Part shown: piece by piece, positions 16,959-25,428 of the stretch
Layout: each line of letters starts with the position of its first letter
How positions within the stretch are numbered: position 1 is the first letter of the stretch
Assembly: GCA_040616305.1 (NCBI GenBank)
Contig: CP159918.1
Location: 1,984,001-2,048,000 of the forward strand
Reading direction: 5' to 3'
DNA from: UBA1876 sp003446665
Lineage (GTDB): Bacteria > Synergistota > Synergistia > Synergistales > Thermovirgaceae
DNA: 64,000 bases
Notes under the pieces: generated by a model
The model's database searches: none
Told to the model about the DNA's origin: nothing
Seen by the model: only the letters and a program-made list of their open reading frames with translations
Position numbers and translations under genes: made by a program

Positions 16959-18230
16959 ATGTCTCGATTTGAAGGACTTAAACTCCGAAAATACCTGCCA
17001 CCCGAAGAAGGAGAAGCGATTAGAAGTGGCGCGGACGGCATAGAGGTCCCTGACAAACCTGTAATCCCATTCATAGAAGGAGACGGGGTGGGCCCGGATA
17101 TCACGAAGACCATGCGCAAAGTCATCGACAAGGCGGTGTCTGCCGCATACGGGACTAAGCGGCGCCTGGTCTGGTGGGAAATATTCGCCGGCGAAAAGAG
17201 TTACGATAGATTCGGCGAGTGGCTCCCTCAAGACACCCTCGATGCCGTCAAATATTTCAAAGTCGCAATCAAGGGTCCTCTGACCACGCCAGTGGGAGGC
17301 GGAATCCGCAGCCTTAACGTTGCCATCCGTCATAACCTGGATCTTTACGCTTGCGTCAGACCCGTGCGATACTTCGCTGGCGTGCCCGCTCCCTTGAAAC
17401 ATCCTGAAGACATAGACATTACAGTCTTCCGGGAAAATACGGAGGACGTATACGCGGGTATAGAGTGGGAAGCCGGCTCCCCGGAGGCGCAAAAGTTCAT
17501 CAGCTTTCTGGACAAAGAAATGGGAAAGACGCTTCGTCCCGACTCGGGAATCGGCGTCAAGCCCATTTCGGAACATGCTACAAGACGCCTAATGCGGATG
17601 GCCCTGCGCCACGCACTACAAACTGGGAAAAAGAGCATAACCATCGTGCACAAGGGCAACATCATGAAGTTCACCGAGGGAGCTTTCAGGAAATGGTGCT
17701 ACGAGACGGCAGCAAACGAATTTACCGACGTAACGGTCACCGAAGAGGAAGCAGCCATGTATAACAGAAAGGTGCCCGAAGGTAAAATCCTTGTAAAAGA
17801 CAGGATCGCCGACGCCATGTTTCAACAAATTCTTTTAAGACCCGGGGAATACGATATCCTCGTAACGCCTAACCTCAACGGCGATTATCTTTCCGACGCC
17901 CTTGCAGCCGCCGTCGGGGGATTGGGACTCGCTCCCGGTGCCAACATGAGCGGCGAAATAGCCTTTTTCGAAGCCACACACGGAACGGCCCCAAAGTACG
18001 CGGGCATGGACAAGGTCAACCCTGGTTCGTTGATTCTCTCCGCGGTTATGATGTTGGAGCACCTCGGTTGGCACGAAGCCGCAGTACTGGTTACCCGCTC
18101 GATGGAAGAAACCATAGGTTCAGGCATCGTAACCTACGACCTCGCCAGACAAATGGAAGGCGCGAAGGAGGTCTCCTGCTCTGGCTTCGCCGAAGCTGTT
18201 TGTGAAAATATCGCGAAAAGCGCATCCTGA
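16959..18230 (+). CDS. icd: Isocitrate dehydrogenase (NADP-dependent)
   Basis: 423 residues, the length of E. coli Icd. Oxidatively decarboxylates isocitrate to 2-oxoglutarate. Visible motifs: GGGIRSLNVAIRHNLDLYA with the substrate-binding Ser and Arg, ENTEDVYAGIEW, KGNIMKFTEGAFRKW, and NLNGDYLSDALAA with metal-binding Asp. HGTAPKYAGMDKVNPGS carries the Lys-Tyr pair that marks NADP rather than NAD preference. AAGGAAG precedes the ATG; the gene is 15 bp from acn. Produces 2-oxoglutarate (precursor of glutamate) and NADPH from imported tricarboxylate. Confidence 0.95.
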   Translation: MSRFEGLKLRKYLPPEEGEAIRSGADGIEVPDKPVIPFIEGDGVGPDITKTMRKVIDKAVSAAYGTKRRLVWWEIFAGEKSYDRFGEWLPQDTLDAVKYFKVAIKGPLTTPVGGGIRSLNVAIRHNLDLYACVRPVRYFAGVPAPLKHPEDIDITVFRENTEDVYAGIEWEAGSPEAQKFISFLDKEMGKTLRPDSGIGVKPISEHATRRLMRMALRHALQTGKKSITIVHKGNIMKFTEGAFRKWCYETAANEFTDVTVTEEEAAMYNRKVPEGKILVKDRIADAMFQQILLRPGEYDILVTPNLNGDYLSDALAAAVGGLGLAPGANMSGEIAFFEATHGTAPKYAGMDKVNPGSLILSAVMMLEHLGWHEAAVLVTRSMEETIGSGIVTYDLARQMEGAKEVSCSGFAEAVCENIAKSAS

Positions 18231-18281
18231 ACGATCTTTTTGTCAGTCAATTTTTCCCAGATTCTACGAGGAAGTGATGTT

Positions 18282-18563
18282 ATGTCGAAAAACACGCCCT
18301 TTGAAGCAAAGACGGCCCAATGCGGAACACTTGAATCTTCCGACTGCCTCGTGACGATTTCCGAATCTGAAACATTACGCATCGATTACCGGGGCGCGAA
18401 CGCCGGGATCTTCCGCAAGCGAACGGAGGCTATCGTAAAAGAACTGCTGAAGGGTAGAGACCTCGCGTCCGTGGCCATTTCGATACAGGACAACGGAGCC
18501 CTGGAGGTAACCATCAGGGCCCGTATCGAAACCGCGATAGAGCGGTTCTTGCAGGGGAGGTGA
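18282..18563 (+). CDS. citD: Citrate lyase acyl carrier protein (gamma subunit)
   Basis: 93 residues from ATG 18282 (MSKNTPFEAKTAQCG), with GAGGAAGTGA upstream. The motif GTLESSDCLVTI holds the serine that carries the phosphoribosyl-dephospho-CoA group. CitD shuttles acetyl/citryl groups between CitF and CitE. citE starts 8 bp downstream. Confidence 0.93.
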   Translation: MSKNTPFEAKTAQCGTLESSDCLVTISESETLRIDYRGANAGIFRKRTEAIVKELLKGRDLASVAISIQDNGALEVTIRARIETAIERFLQGR

Positions 18564-18570
18564 CCAAACT

Positions 18571-19467
18571 GTGGGGAAAATATTACGAACTGTTCTTTAC
18601 ATTCCCGGAAACAGCCCCGGAATGATACAGCACTGCCCGGTTTTCGGGGCCGACGCGGTGGCCCTGGATCTTGAAGACGCCGTTTCCATTCGTGAAAAAG
18701 ACGCCGCCCGCAGGCTCGTGGCTGCCTTCCTTGATTCCCTTGACTTCGGCGGTGTTTATGTTTCTGTCAGGGTCAACGGCGCTCAAACGCCTTACTTCGA
18801 AAAAGACCTCGAGGCCATAGTCCCGAGGAAACCAGCCGCATTGAGAATCCCCAAATGCGAGTCCACGGACGACGTAGAAAGGGCCGACGAGATCATCTCG
18901 GCCCTCGAGGACGAAGCAGGTATACCGCAAGGTAGCGTAAAAATCCACGCAATGATCGAGACCGCGAGAGGACTTGAGAAAGCCTCGGACATAGCGACAT
19001 CGTCAAAACGCCTGGAGGCGCTCACCCTCGGGGGGCAGGACCTTCTGGCCGACCTCGGCATACAAAAAACTCCCCACGGCCGTGAATTACTCTACGCGCG
19101 GTCAAGGGTCGTCACCGCGGCACGGGCCGCCGGAAAACAGGCCTTCGACACCGTATGGACCGACATAAACGACTCAAATGGCCTTTTCGAGGAAGCCCGC
19201 CTGGCTGCCGAACTGGGTTTTGCAGGCAAAGCCGCCGTTCACCCCTCCCAGATCCCTGTGATTCATGAGGCGTACAAACCAAATCCGGCCGAAGTAGCCC
19301 GCGCCAGGCGCATCATGACCTCCGCGAAAAAAGCCGAATCGGAAGGCAAAGGCGTGTTTTCCGTGGACGGTCGTATGGTGGACGCGCCTGTCATCGAACG
19401 AGCCCGTCATTTGCTCCGGCTATCGGAGCTTTACACAAACAGCGATCGAGGGAGTGAAACCTCATGA
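18571..19467 (+). CDS. citE: Citrate lyase beta subunit (citryl-ACP lyase)
   Basis: 298 residues from GTG 18571, preceded by GGGGAGGTGA. Cleaves citryl-ACP to oxaloacetate and acetyl-ACP. Family motifs: TVLYIPGNSPGM at the N-terminus, DAVALDLEDAVS (Mg-binding acidic residues), VRVNGAQTPYFEKDL, and later HAMIETARGLEKA. The stop overlaps the citF start by 4 bases (ATGA), so the subunits are translationally coupled. Confidence 0.95.
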   Translation: MGKILRTVLYIPGNSPGMIQHCPVFGADAVALDLEDAVSIREKDAARRLVAAFLDSLDFGGVYVSVRVNGAQTPYFEKDLEAIVPRKPAALRIPKCESTDDVERADEIISALEDEAGIPQGSVKIHAMIETARGLEKASDIATSSKRLEALTLGGQDLLADLGIQKTPHGRELLYARSRVVTAARAAGKQAFDTVWTDINDSNGLFEEARLAAELGFAGKAAVHPSQIPVIHEAYKPNPAEVARARRIMTSAKKAESEGKGVFSVDGRMVDAPVIERARHLLRLSELYTNSDRGSETS

Positions 19468-21032
19468 ATTTTAAAACCAACGGAAAGGGTCGCGCCGTAC
19501 CGACTAATGTGCCCGGTTGGGGTAAATTTCGCGCTTATAAAAGCCCTTTCGCCTTGATCGAAGAGGAGCCCTTAAGAACAAGAGGCTGCCCGGCAATGAA
19601 AGCCGCCAGACCGGGCGAAACCAAGGTCACCAGAAACCTTAAAGACGCAATCGAACGCTCCGGACTGCGTGACGGCATGACCGTTTCATTTCACCACCAC
19701 CTCAGAAACGGAGATGCCGTACTTCCCATGGTTCTTGAAACCATCTCGGAAATGGGTATCAAAAACCTGACACTCGCTCCCAGCTCGCTAACTGACGCTC
19801 ATGATTGCGTCGTCGATTACATAAAAAAGGGCGTAGTCACCAAGATCAGCACATCCGGCCTCCGCGGGGAACTCGGTGCGGCCGTCTCCCGTGGCGAACT
19901 TGACGTTCCGGTCATCATAAGAAGCCACGGCGGCCGGGCCAGAGCGATCGAGGAAGGTTCGCTTTTCATAGACGTGGCATTCATAGCCGCGCCTGCCTGC
20001 GACGAAAAAGGTAACCTCACGGGTTGCATGGGAAAGTCGGCATGCGGCTCCCTGGGATATGCAAAGGTCGACGCCCGTTACGCTTCCCACGTAATCGCCG
20101 TGACGGACGACCCTGTTCCCTTTCCACTTGCACCGAAGGTTTCCATCAGCCAAAACGAAATTGACCAGGTCGTCATCGCCGACCATATAGGGGATCCCGC
20201 GAAGATAGCCACGGGTGCGGCCAGGATCACCAGAAACCCGGTGGACCTGAGGATCGCGAAAAATGCCTTTGACCTGATAGCCGCCTCAGGGTTAATAGAC
20301 CAGGGTTTTTCATTCCAGGTCGGCGTCGGAGGCGCCAGCCTGGCGGTGGCTTCCCATCTGAGAGAGTACATGGAGGATAAAGGCATCCGCGGCAGCTTCG
20401 GCCTTGGAGGAATCGGCGGATACATGGTCGAACTCCTCGAGAAAGGGCTCTTCGACGTGCTTTACGACGTTCAGAGTTTCGACGCCAACGTCACAAGTTC
20501 GCTGCTTGAAAACCCAAGGCACATGGAAATCGACGCCTCCCTTTACGCAAACCCCTATACAAAAGGATGCATGGTGAACGACCTGGACGTGGTCTGCCTC
20601 GCGGCCCTGGATATAGACACCGACTTCAACGTAAACGTTCTCACCGGGAACGACGGCGTTCTGAGGGGAGCTTCAGGAGGCCACTGCGACACCGCGGCGG
20701 GCGCGAAGCTTTCCGTGATCCTTGCCCCTTCTTTCAGGGGCGGAGTGCCGACGATAAAAGAGGAGGTGCAGACCATCGTGACGCCGGGGGAAACCATAGA
20801 CGCCCTTGTGACGGAGCGGGGAATCTGCATACACCCCCGAAGGGAAGACCTTCTGGAGGCGGCCTTGAAGGCTGGGCTGCCCGTCAAGGAAATCGGGCGG
20901 CTCAAGAAAGAGGTTGAAAAAATCACAGGGCGGCCCGAAACACCGGAGGTGGACCGTGATCATATTGTAGCCCTGGTTGAATACAGGGACGGTACGCTTA
21001 TTGACTGCGTTTACAAAACGCGAAACGCTTGA
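19464..21032 (+). CDS. citF: Citrate lyase alpha subunit (citrate-ACP transferase)
   Basis: 522 residues, slightly longer than the usual ~510. Exchanges acetyl-ACP for citryl-ACP; a member of the CoA-transferase superfamily. Typical stretches are FHHHLRNGDAVLPMVLE near residue 75, KGVVTKISTSGLRGELG, and GNDGVLRGASGGHCDTAAG near 395. Last gene of the operon, followed by a long hairpin. The helper genes citC, citX and citG, needed to attach and acetylate the prosthetic group, are not in this cluster. Confidence 0.95.
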   Translation: MNFKTNGKGRAVPTNVPGWGKFRAYKSPFALIEEEPLRTRGCPAMKAARPGETKVTRNLKDAIERSGLRDGMTVSFHHHLRNGDAVLPMVLETISEMGIKNLTLAPSSLTDAHDCVVDYIKKGVVTKISTSGLRGELGAAVSRGELDVPVIIRSHGGRARAIEEGSLFIDVAFIAAPACDEKGNLTGCMGKSACGSLGYAKVDARYASHVIAVTDDPVPFPLAPKVSISQNEIDQVVIADHIGDPAKIATGAARITRNPVDLRIAKNAFDLIAASGLIDQGFSFQVGVGGASLAVASHLREYMEDKGIRGSFGLGGIGGYMVELLEKGLFDVLYDVQSFDANVTSSLLENPRHMEIDASLYANPYTKGCMVNDLDVVCLAALDIDTDFNVNVLTGNDGVLRGASGGHCDTAAGAKLSVILAPSFRGGVPTIKEEVQTIVTPGETIDALVTERGICIHPRREDLLEAALKAGLPVKEIGRLKKEVEKITGRPETPEVDRDHIVALVEYRDGTLIDCVYKTRNA

Positions 21033-21039
21033 GGCTCAA

Positions 21040-21080
21040 TTGAAAGGCGGCACCCGCAAATTGCGGGTGCCGCCTTTCAA
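21040..21080. terminator. Long perfect hairpin between citF and the cold-shock gene
   Basis: A 20-bp perfect stem (21040-21059 and 21061-21080) with a single central base; the stem contains GGCGGCACCCGC. No clear T tract follows on either side. It lies between converging genes and most likely ends transcription from both. Confidence 0.7.
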
Positions 21081-21125
21081 GGTTCCATTCCTGTGACTGC
21101 CCTGAGTTTATCGTAATTTGGCCTG

Positions 21126-21323
21126 TTAGGCCTTTTCTACGTTCGCAGCCTGGGGCCCCTTCTCTCCCTGGACAACTTCAAACTGTACTCTCTGGCCTTC
21201 GCTCAGCGTCTTGAAGCCGTCCATCTGGATGGCGCTGAAGTGAACGAACACATCGTTGCCCTCGTCGGTCGTAATGAACCCATAACCCTTAGCCTCGTTG
21301 AACCACTTGACTGTTCCCTGCAT
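21126..21323 (-). CDS. Cold-shock domain protein (CspA family)
   Basis: 65 residues from ATG 21323 (MQGTVKWFNEAKG); an upstream in-frame extension lacks a better start. RNA-binding motifs RNP1 (KGYGFITTD) and RNP2 (DVFVHFSAI) are intact, and the length is standard for single-domain Csp. It binds single-stranded RNA and DNA as an RNA chaperone. GGGAGG lies 11 bases upstream, and a promoter at 21380-21408 gives a leader of about 50 bases. Single-gene unit, converging with citF. Confidence 0.95.
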   Translation of the reverse strand: MQGTVKWFNEAKGYGFITTDEGNDVFVHFSAIQMDGFKTLSEGQRVQFEVVQGEKGPQAANVEKA

Positions 21324-21379
21324 TTCGAATAGTGCCTCCCACATAAGAAATAAGTCGATAAAACATTCGACCAAACAAA

Positions 21380-21408
21380 ACAGTAAATAAAAATCGCCCA
21401 ATTGTCAA
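21380..21408 (-). promoter_or_regulatory. Promoter of the cold-shock gene
   Basis: Minus strand: TTGACA (21403-21408), 17-bp spacer, TACTGT (21380-21385). Perfect -35, weak -10. Confidence 0.55.
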
Positions 21409-21493
21409 TGGAAGACGACCGCTGTTATTGCGATTTTACGAAAGTCATCAAGATTTTTCCCACCGGTCTCGAATTGAATGTCCTGACTCTTTT

Positions 21494-22600
21494 CTATTCA
21501 GGGATGAAATCAGGAAGATACTCTTTCTCAAGTTCCCGGTACTTCGGGAACCCGACAAGCTCCTTGAAGAAGCCGAAATCCGCCACCAGGTCGGTACGTC
21601 CCTCGGCGAGGTGGTCCCTCTTGATTGCATCGAGATAGTTGACCATCCCCTTTATGGCGGCGAAAAGAGGCCCCACCGGGATACTGATACGACCTACACC
21701 CAGCTCCCTCAGTGTCTCGATCGCTATAAGGGGTGTCTTCCCTCCTACTACGGCATCCATAAGGTTGATGCTCACAGGCGCGTCTATGTGCTCGATCACA
21801 TGTTTAATCTGTTCCACAGACCTCGGTGCTTCGACAAAGATCAGATCGGCACCCGCTTCAGCATATGCGTTGCCGCGCTTGATGGCGTCTTCCACGCCCG
21901 AGACGGCAATCGCGTCGGTGCGAGCGTTGATTACAAAATCCGGGTCAAGCTCGTCTGCCGCCACAACAAGGCCTATCAGCGAGACGTACCTGTTCGGATA
22001 CAGGAGAGCCAGACCCGCCGCAAAATACAGAACCCGTGACGGGTACGCCAGAATGCCCCTGAAATGGCCGAAAAGCGAATAGGCCAAAGCCAAGGCTCCC
22101 ACAAAACCGGTGCCTGCGGTGATGAACACGTTTACCAGCGGGGCCCTCCCTACCAGGGCGGGATTCAGTACGAAGAAGTAGGGGATAATAAACGCTACGA
22201 CCCCAAGCCTCACGGACAAAAACCCGGTCTTCACCCAGTCTCCACCGGCGATACCCGCAGCGACTATCGCCTGGGTGCAGGTAGGTGGCGTAACTCCTAC
22301 CAGAAGTGACCAGTAAATAAAGAACAGGTGGGCCGAGACCTCGTCGACGCCGAGTTTAAGGAGTGGGGGGACAAGGATCGAAAGACACAACACATAGGTC
22401 GGTACCACGGGCAAGGATGTTCCCAAAAGGAAAGGCACAATAGTCGCGATGAAAAGTGACAGTATGAGGTTGTCTCCGCCGATTGACATGATCAGGCCAC
22501 TCAGCTTCGGTGCTATCCCGGTGATCCCGATCATGTTGACGAGGATGTTTACAGCCACAAGAACAGGCACGATCCTCTTAATTTGCCACTCCGGCACCAC
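21494..22600 (-). pseudogene. Chimeric remnant: TRAP fused-permease C-terminus joined to an isocitrate lyase/PEP mutase C-terminus
   Basis: One open frame of 368 codons built from two gene parts. Codons 1 to about 225 match the last third of a TRAP 4TM/12TM fused permease: PFLLGTSLPVVPTYVLCLS and SLLVGVTPPTCTQAIVAAG align with the equivalent stretches of the TAXI permease at 40058. From about residue 228, DPDFVINARTDAIAVSG, EAGADLIFVEAPRSVEQI and GVGRISIPVGPLFAAI belong to the C-terminal half of a TIM-barrel PEP mutase/isocitrate lyase family enzyme, lacking the N-terminal strands and the metal-binding loop. The first 430 or so permease residues and the first ~150 enzyme residues are absent. 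Probably two neighbouring genes fused in frame by deletion; neither half should work alone. Whether it is expressed is unknown. Confidence 0.7.
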
Positions 22601-23000
22601 AATCAGTCCCGGACAACTACTGTGCCGTGGGCGCTATACCCAGGTTTCAAGATACCTCGAAACGGGATCCGGTTATGTCACAGCGAGTATCAAGACCTTT
22701 CCGTCCTTTTACTGTGACCGGGCCATGGAAATAGCCGGAACTCTCGGCAAAAGGCATTTCAACTCGCTCTTTGAAATGGGATGTACAATGCCCGAGAACT
22801 ACCGCATGACAATCCAGGACAGGAACAAGGGGTACCTGCTGGTCTACGGGGGAGCCAACTATTTTGCTCCTCTCATTGAAAAGGGCATAACCGAGGAGAT
22901 TCATATAACCGGGGCACTGTTTCGTATGGAGGACATGCTCACACCTGGCGAAGCTCTGGATAAATTCCGGAAGGGACAACCTGCCTATCACGGATTTTAA
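22600..23000 (+). pseudogene. Orphan C-terminal fragment of an unrecognised protein
   Basis: A plus-strand frame ends at 23000. Its part that does not face the permease remnant, from about 22620 on, reads like real protein: TASIKTFPSFYCDRAMEIA, NRGYLL-like NKGYLLVYGGANYFAPLIE, HITGALFRMEDMLTPGEAL. No suitable start codon or ribosome site precedes it, and upstream it runs antisense into the permease remnant at a sharp boundary near 22600. I read it as the 3' end of a gene whose front was lost. I do not recognise the family. Confidence 0.4.
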
Positions 23001-23029
23001 TCATTCAACTTGATCTTCAGGACTTGGGG

Positions 23030-23069
23030 AAAAAGAAAAACCCGGCATCCTTTAAAACAAGACACCGGG
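23030..23069 (-). terminator. Rho-independent terminator of the ridA operon
   Basis: Minus strand: CCCGGTGTC pairs with GATGCCGGG (9 bp, two G-T pairs, arms 23061-23069 and 23041-23049), followed by TTTTTCTTTTT (23030-23040). Lies 50 bp after the ridA stop. Confidence 0.75.
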
Positions 23070-23119
23070 CAGGTTTTGAAGATTATGCTGATCCACTCTT
23101 GCAGATATTCCACAAGACG

Positions 23120-23500
23120 TTACCCCCTGTAAGCGATCACCTCTATCTCCACAAGGACGTCCTTGGGGAGACGTGCCACCTCGACAAAGGCCCTTGCGGG
23201 GAAGTCAGAAGTAAAGAACCTGCCGTATACTTCGTTTACGGCGGCAAAGTCTTCCATGTTTTTGGCGAAAACCGTTGCCTTTACAACGTCCTTAAAGCTG
23301 AGTTGCTGGGATTCGAGAATAGCGCCCACGTTCTTGAGCACCTGATCCGCCTGGGTCGCGGCGTCGGTACCTACCAGTTCGCCCGTTTCTGGGTCGAGGC
23401 AGATCTGTCCCGACACGAAAAGGAAATCCCCTGCCCACACCGCCTGGCTGTAAGGCCCTATGGCTGCCGGGGCCTTGTCGGTCTTTACTGTTTTTTTCAT
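23120..23500 (-). CDS. ridA: RidA family reactive intermediate/imine deaminase
   Basis: 126 residues, standard length. Hydrolyses reactive 2-aminoacrylate and related imines formed by PLP-dependent dehydratases, sparing PLP enzymes in the cytoplasm. Motifs: APAAIGPYSQAVWAGDFLFVSGQ at the N-terminus (shown as the usual GPYSQAV core), QADQVLKNVGAILE, and the C-terminal RAFVEVARLPKDVLVEIEV with the conserved Arg. AAGGAGGATGA precedes the ATG. Last gene of a minus-strand run starting with an M20 hydrolase; useful in a cell rich in serine and threonine dehydratase-type enzymes. Confidence 0.93.
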   Translation of the reverse strand: MKKTVKTDKAPAAIGPYSQAVWAGDFLFVSGQICLDPETGELVGTDAATQADQVLKNVGAILESQQLSFKDVVKATVFAKNMEDFAAVNEVYGRFFTSDFPARAFVEVARLPKDVLVEIEVIAYRG

Positions 23501-23600
23501 GACTCATCCTCCTTGAATATACTTTATGCCTGATATAGACGGGTACTGAAACTTTGCAGTATCAAACCGGGGTATGCCTTACTAAAAGAAGACATCTTTC

Positions 23601-24272
23601 TCAGGAATTCCCTTCCCCACCCTCATCCTGGGAGTCTACTTTCACGTCTTCTTCCGGCTGTTCGGCAGGAGCTTCGTCCGAAGACGCCGTTTCGGGCGCG
23701 GTTTTTTTACCTGTATTTATGCCAAGGGCCTCCGGTGACAACTCTATTGTGAGCGTGGCACCTCCACCATTGGGGCGTATTTCCGCCTTTTCGGGCTTGA
23801 GGTTCAGAAAAGGAACTACCTCTAGTATATCCGAGGTTATATCGAGGGTTTTCTCGTCAACCTCCTCTACAAAATCTCCCGCCTCTTCAACGGCTTTCTT
23901 TAAGCGCGGATCGAGAGAATCCATTATGTCCTTTTCATCTTCCGAAACCACGGGCTTACCGCCGGTTTTACTTCTAACCCATTCTAGGTCGGCGTCATCG
24001 AAGGCCTTGCCTGTCCCGGCAGGAGTCACCTCAAGACCCAAGAACTGCCCTTCAGGAGAGGCCTTTTCGGTAGCAGCCTCTTCAGACGCCGTCGAGAGAT
24101 CCCCCGATGTTTCTTCGGGTACAGGCTCCTCAAGCGCGTCCGGTACCGGAAAAGACTCGCCTACCGGCTGAGCCTGCGGTATCGGTCCTTTTTCTTCATT
24201 TCCATTCCCGGGCCGCACGACGGAAATACTCACGGCGACCCCGACGATAAAGGCAAAGAGGGCAAAAATCAA
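23601..24272 (-). CDS. Membrane-anchored or exported acidic protein of unknown function
   Basis: About 223 residues. The N-terminus is one hydrophobic helix (IFALFAFIVGVAVSISVV), then a Pro/Glu/Ala/Ser-rich low-complexity stretch to about residue 80, a compact middle (DDADLEWVRSKTGGK to KAEIRPNGGGATLTIELSP, about 95-180), and an acidic tail. The start is unclear: no ATG is present; TTG 24272 is possible, but the strong GGAGGGG at about 24294-24300 lies 21 bases upstream, and the intervening codons would add a basic n-region (ATKRN). The long charged linker suggests an anchored extracytoplasmic protein. No family recognised. It lies between a polytopic membrane protein gene and ridA. Confidence 0.6.
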   Translation of the reverse strand: MIFALFAFIVGVAVSISVVRPGNGNEEKGPIPQAQPVGESFPVPDALEEPVPEETSGDLSTASEEAATEKASPEGQFLGLEVTPAGTGKAFDDADLEWVRSKTGGKPVVSEDEKDIMDSLDPRLKKAVEEAGDFVEEVDEKTLDITSDILEVVPFLNLKPEKAEIRPNGGGATLTIELSPEALGINTGKKTAPETASSDEAPAEQPEEDVKVDSQDEGGEGNS

Positions 24273-24329
24273 AATATTTCTTTTCGTGGCAATCCCCTCC
24301 CTCCGGATAGGATACCACGCTCCACGATT

Positions 24330-25070
24330 TCAGATAAGCCTGCGGGAGTTGCGGATCGAAAGGACGACGAAAGCTATGACCAGGGCCTCGCCCAGCAGGA
24401 ACAAGCCCCAATGAAAAGACTCGGGTACGTAGTTTCCGACAGCTTCCGCAAAGGCCTCACTTCCCGCCGAAAACCCGCTGGCCACAAGCATTGCCGTAAA
24501 GTCCCAGACGAAGGCAGCGAAAATCATCAAGGCACCGGCAATAAGAAGGCCGACCTCCAGGGGGCTTGTCCTGACGCGGTACCCGTTTTCTTCTAGCGTC
24601 ACCAGTACAATGGACATGGCAATCATCGTAAGCGAGCAAAGGACGGGAGCCAGAACAGGTCCGACCCAGGTGACGGGAATCAAAAACAGAACGTCCCAGG
24701 TGAAAAGCGACGGCGGCCACCCGACAAACAATTTAAGGCCAACATAATACACAATATCCCAGATGCCAAAGGTGAAAAGAAAGTACAAAAATCGGTCGAA
24801 GAACCTTTTGCCCGCGAGGAACGCCACTGCACCAAGCATGACCAAGGTGGCCACCTCGCGCCAGATTTCGACGGCAAGAATGTCTGCGGGGATTTCGGCC
24901 GTCGGGAATCCAAAACCCGCGGGATACCAGAACTCGCGCATGTAAACGACCACCGCGGCTTCCAGGACCCCCATGGCGGCCCCGAAAACCAAAAGAGTCG
25001 CGAAAATACCGAATAGACTCCTGGATACGGATTCGACTCCCCCCGTTATGCGCGAAATGGGACGATTCAT
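24330..25070 (-). CDS. Polytopic membrane protein of unknown function
   Basis: 246 residues, six or seven predicted membrane helices (starting about residues 18-42). A conserved-looking block in the middle, FTFGIWDIVYYVGLKLF followed by GWPPSLFTWDVLFLIPVTW, is rich in Trp, Tyr, Pro and Asp inside or beside helices, as if it lined a pocket. The C-terminus is cytoplasmic and basic (RNSRRLI). I do not recognise a named family. It follows a cupin gene by 34 bp and precedes the acidic exported protein; both may act together. Confidence 0.75.
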   Translation of the reverse strand: MNRPISRITGGVESVSRSLFGIFATLLVFGAAMGVLEAAVVVYMREFWYPAGFGFPTAEIPADILAVEIWREVATLVMLGAVAFLAGKRFFDRFLYFLFTFGIWDIVYYVGLKLFVGWPPSLFTWDVLFLIPVTWVGPVLAPVLCSLTMIAMSIVLVTLEENGYRVRTSPLEVGLLIAGALMIFAAFVWDFTAMLVASGFSAGSEAFAEAVGNYVPESFHWGLFLLGEALVIAFVVLSIRNSRRLI

Positions 25071-25104
25071 GAAACACCCCCCTTGACGTTGAGCCTGGAG
25101 CTAA

Positions 25105-25428
25105 CTACTTGTAATCTTCCCTGGCGGGGCAGAAAGCGTCGATTACGCGGCAGAATGTTACGCCCCTGGCTTCGTGGGGCACTCCGCCCGGCAACACCAG
25201 AACGCAACCAGGCTCCAGAGTCCAGGTCTTGTCTTCCGAGCGGATTTCGAGGGTCCCCTCTACGACGTTGACCACCTGTTCGTGTTCGTGGGAGTGGGCA
25301 GGCAAAAGGGCGCCTTCGTCGATTTCCCACCACGCCATAGTCATGTTGTCGGAATGGGCGAACTTTCCCCTGACTCCCGGTGCTACTTCTTTTGCTTCGA
25401 TGCTTTTCAAATCAGTCTTTTTGATCAT
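25105..25428 (-). CDS. Small cupin-domain protein
   Basis: 107 residues, a single beta-barrel cupin. Motif 1 is visible as ALLPAHSHEHEQVVNVVEG (two His, Glu, as metal ligands) and motif 2 as GCVLVLPGGVPHEARG with the third His. Such small cupins bind a metal and act as isomerases, dioxygenases or sensors; nothing fixes the substrate. The start overlaps the stop of the M20 hydrolase by 4 bases, so the two are coupled. Confidence 0.85.
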   Translation of the reverse strand: MIKKTDLKSIEAKEVAPGVRGKFAHSDNMTMAWWEIDEGALLPAHSHEHEQVVNVVEGTLEIRSEDKTWTLEPGCVLVLPGGVPHEARGVTFCRVIDAFCPAREDYK

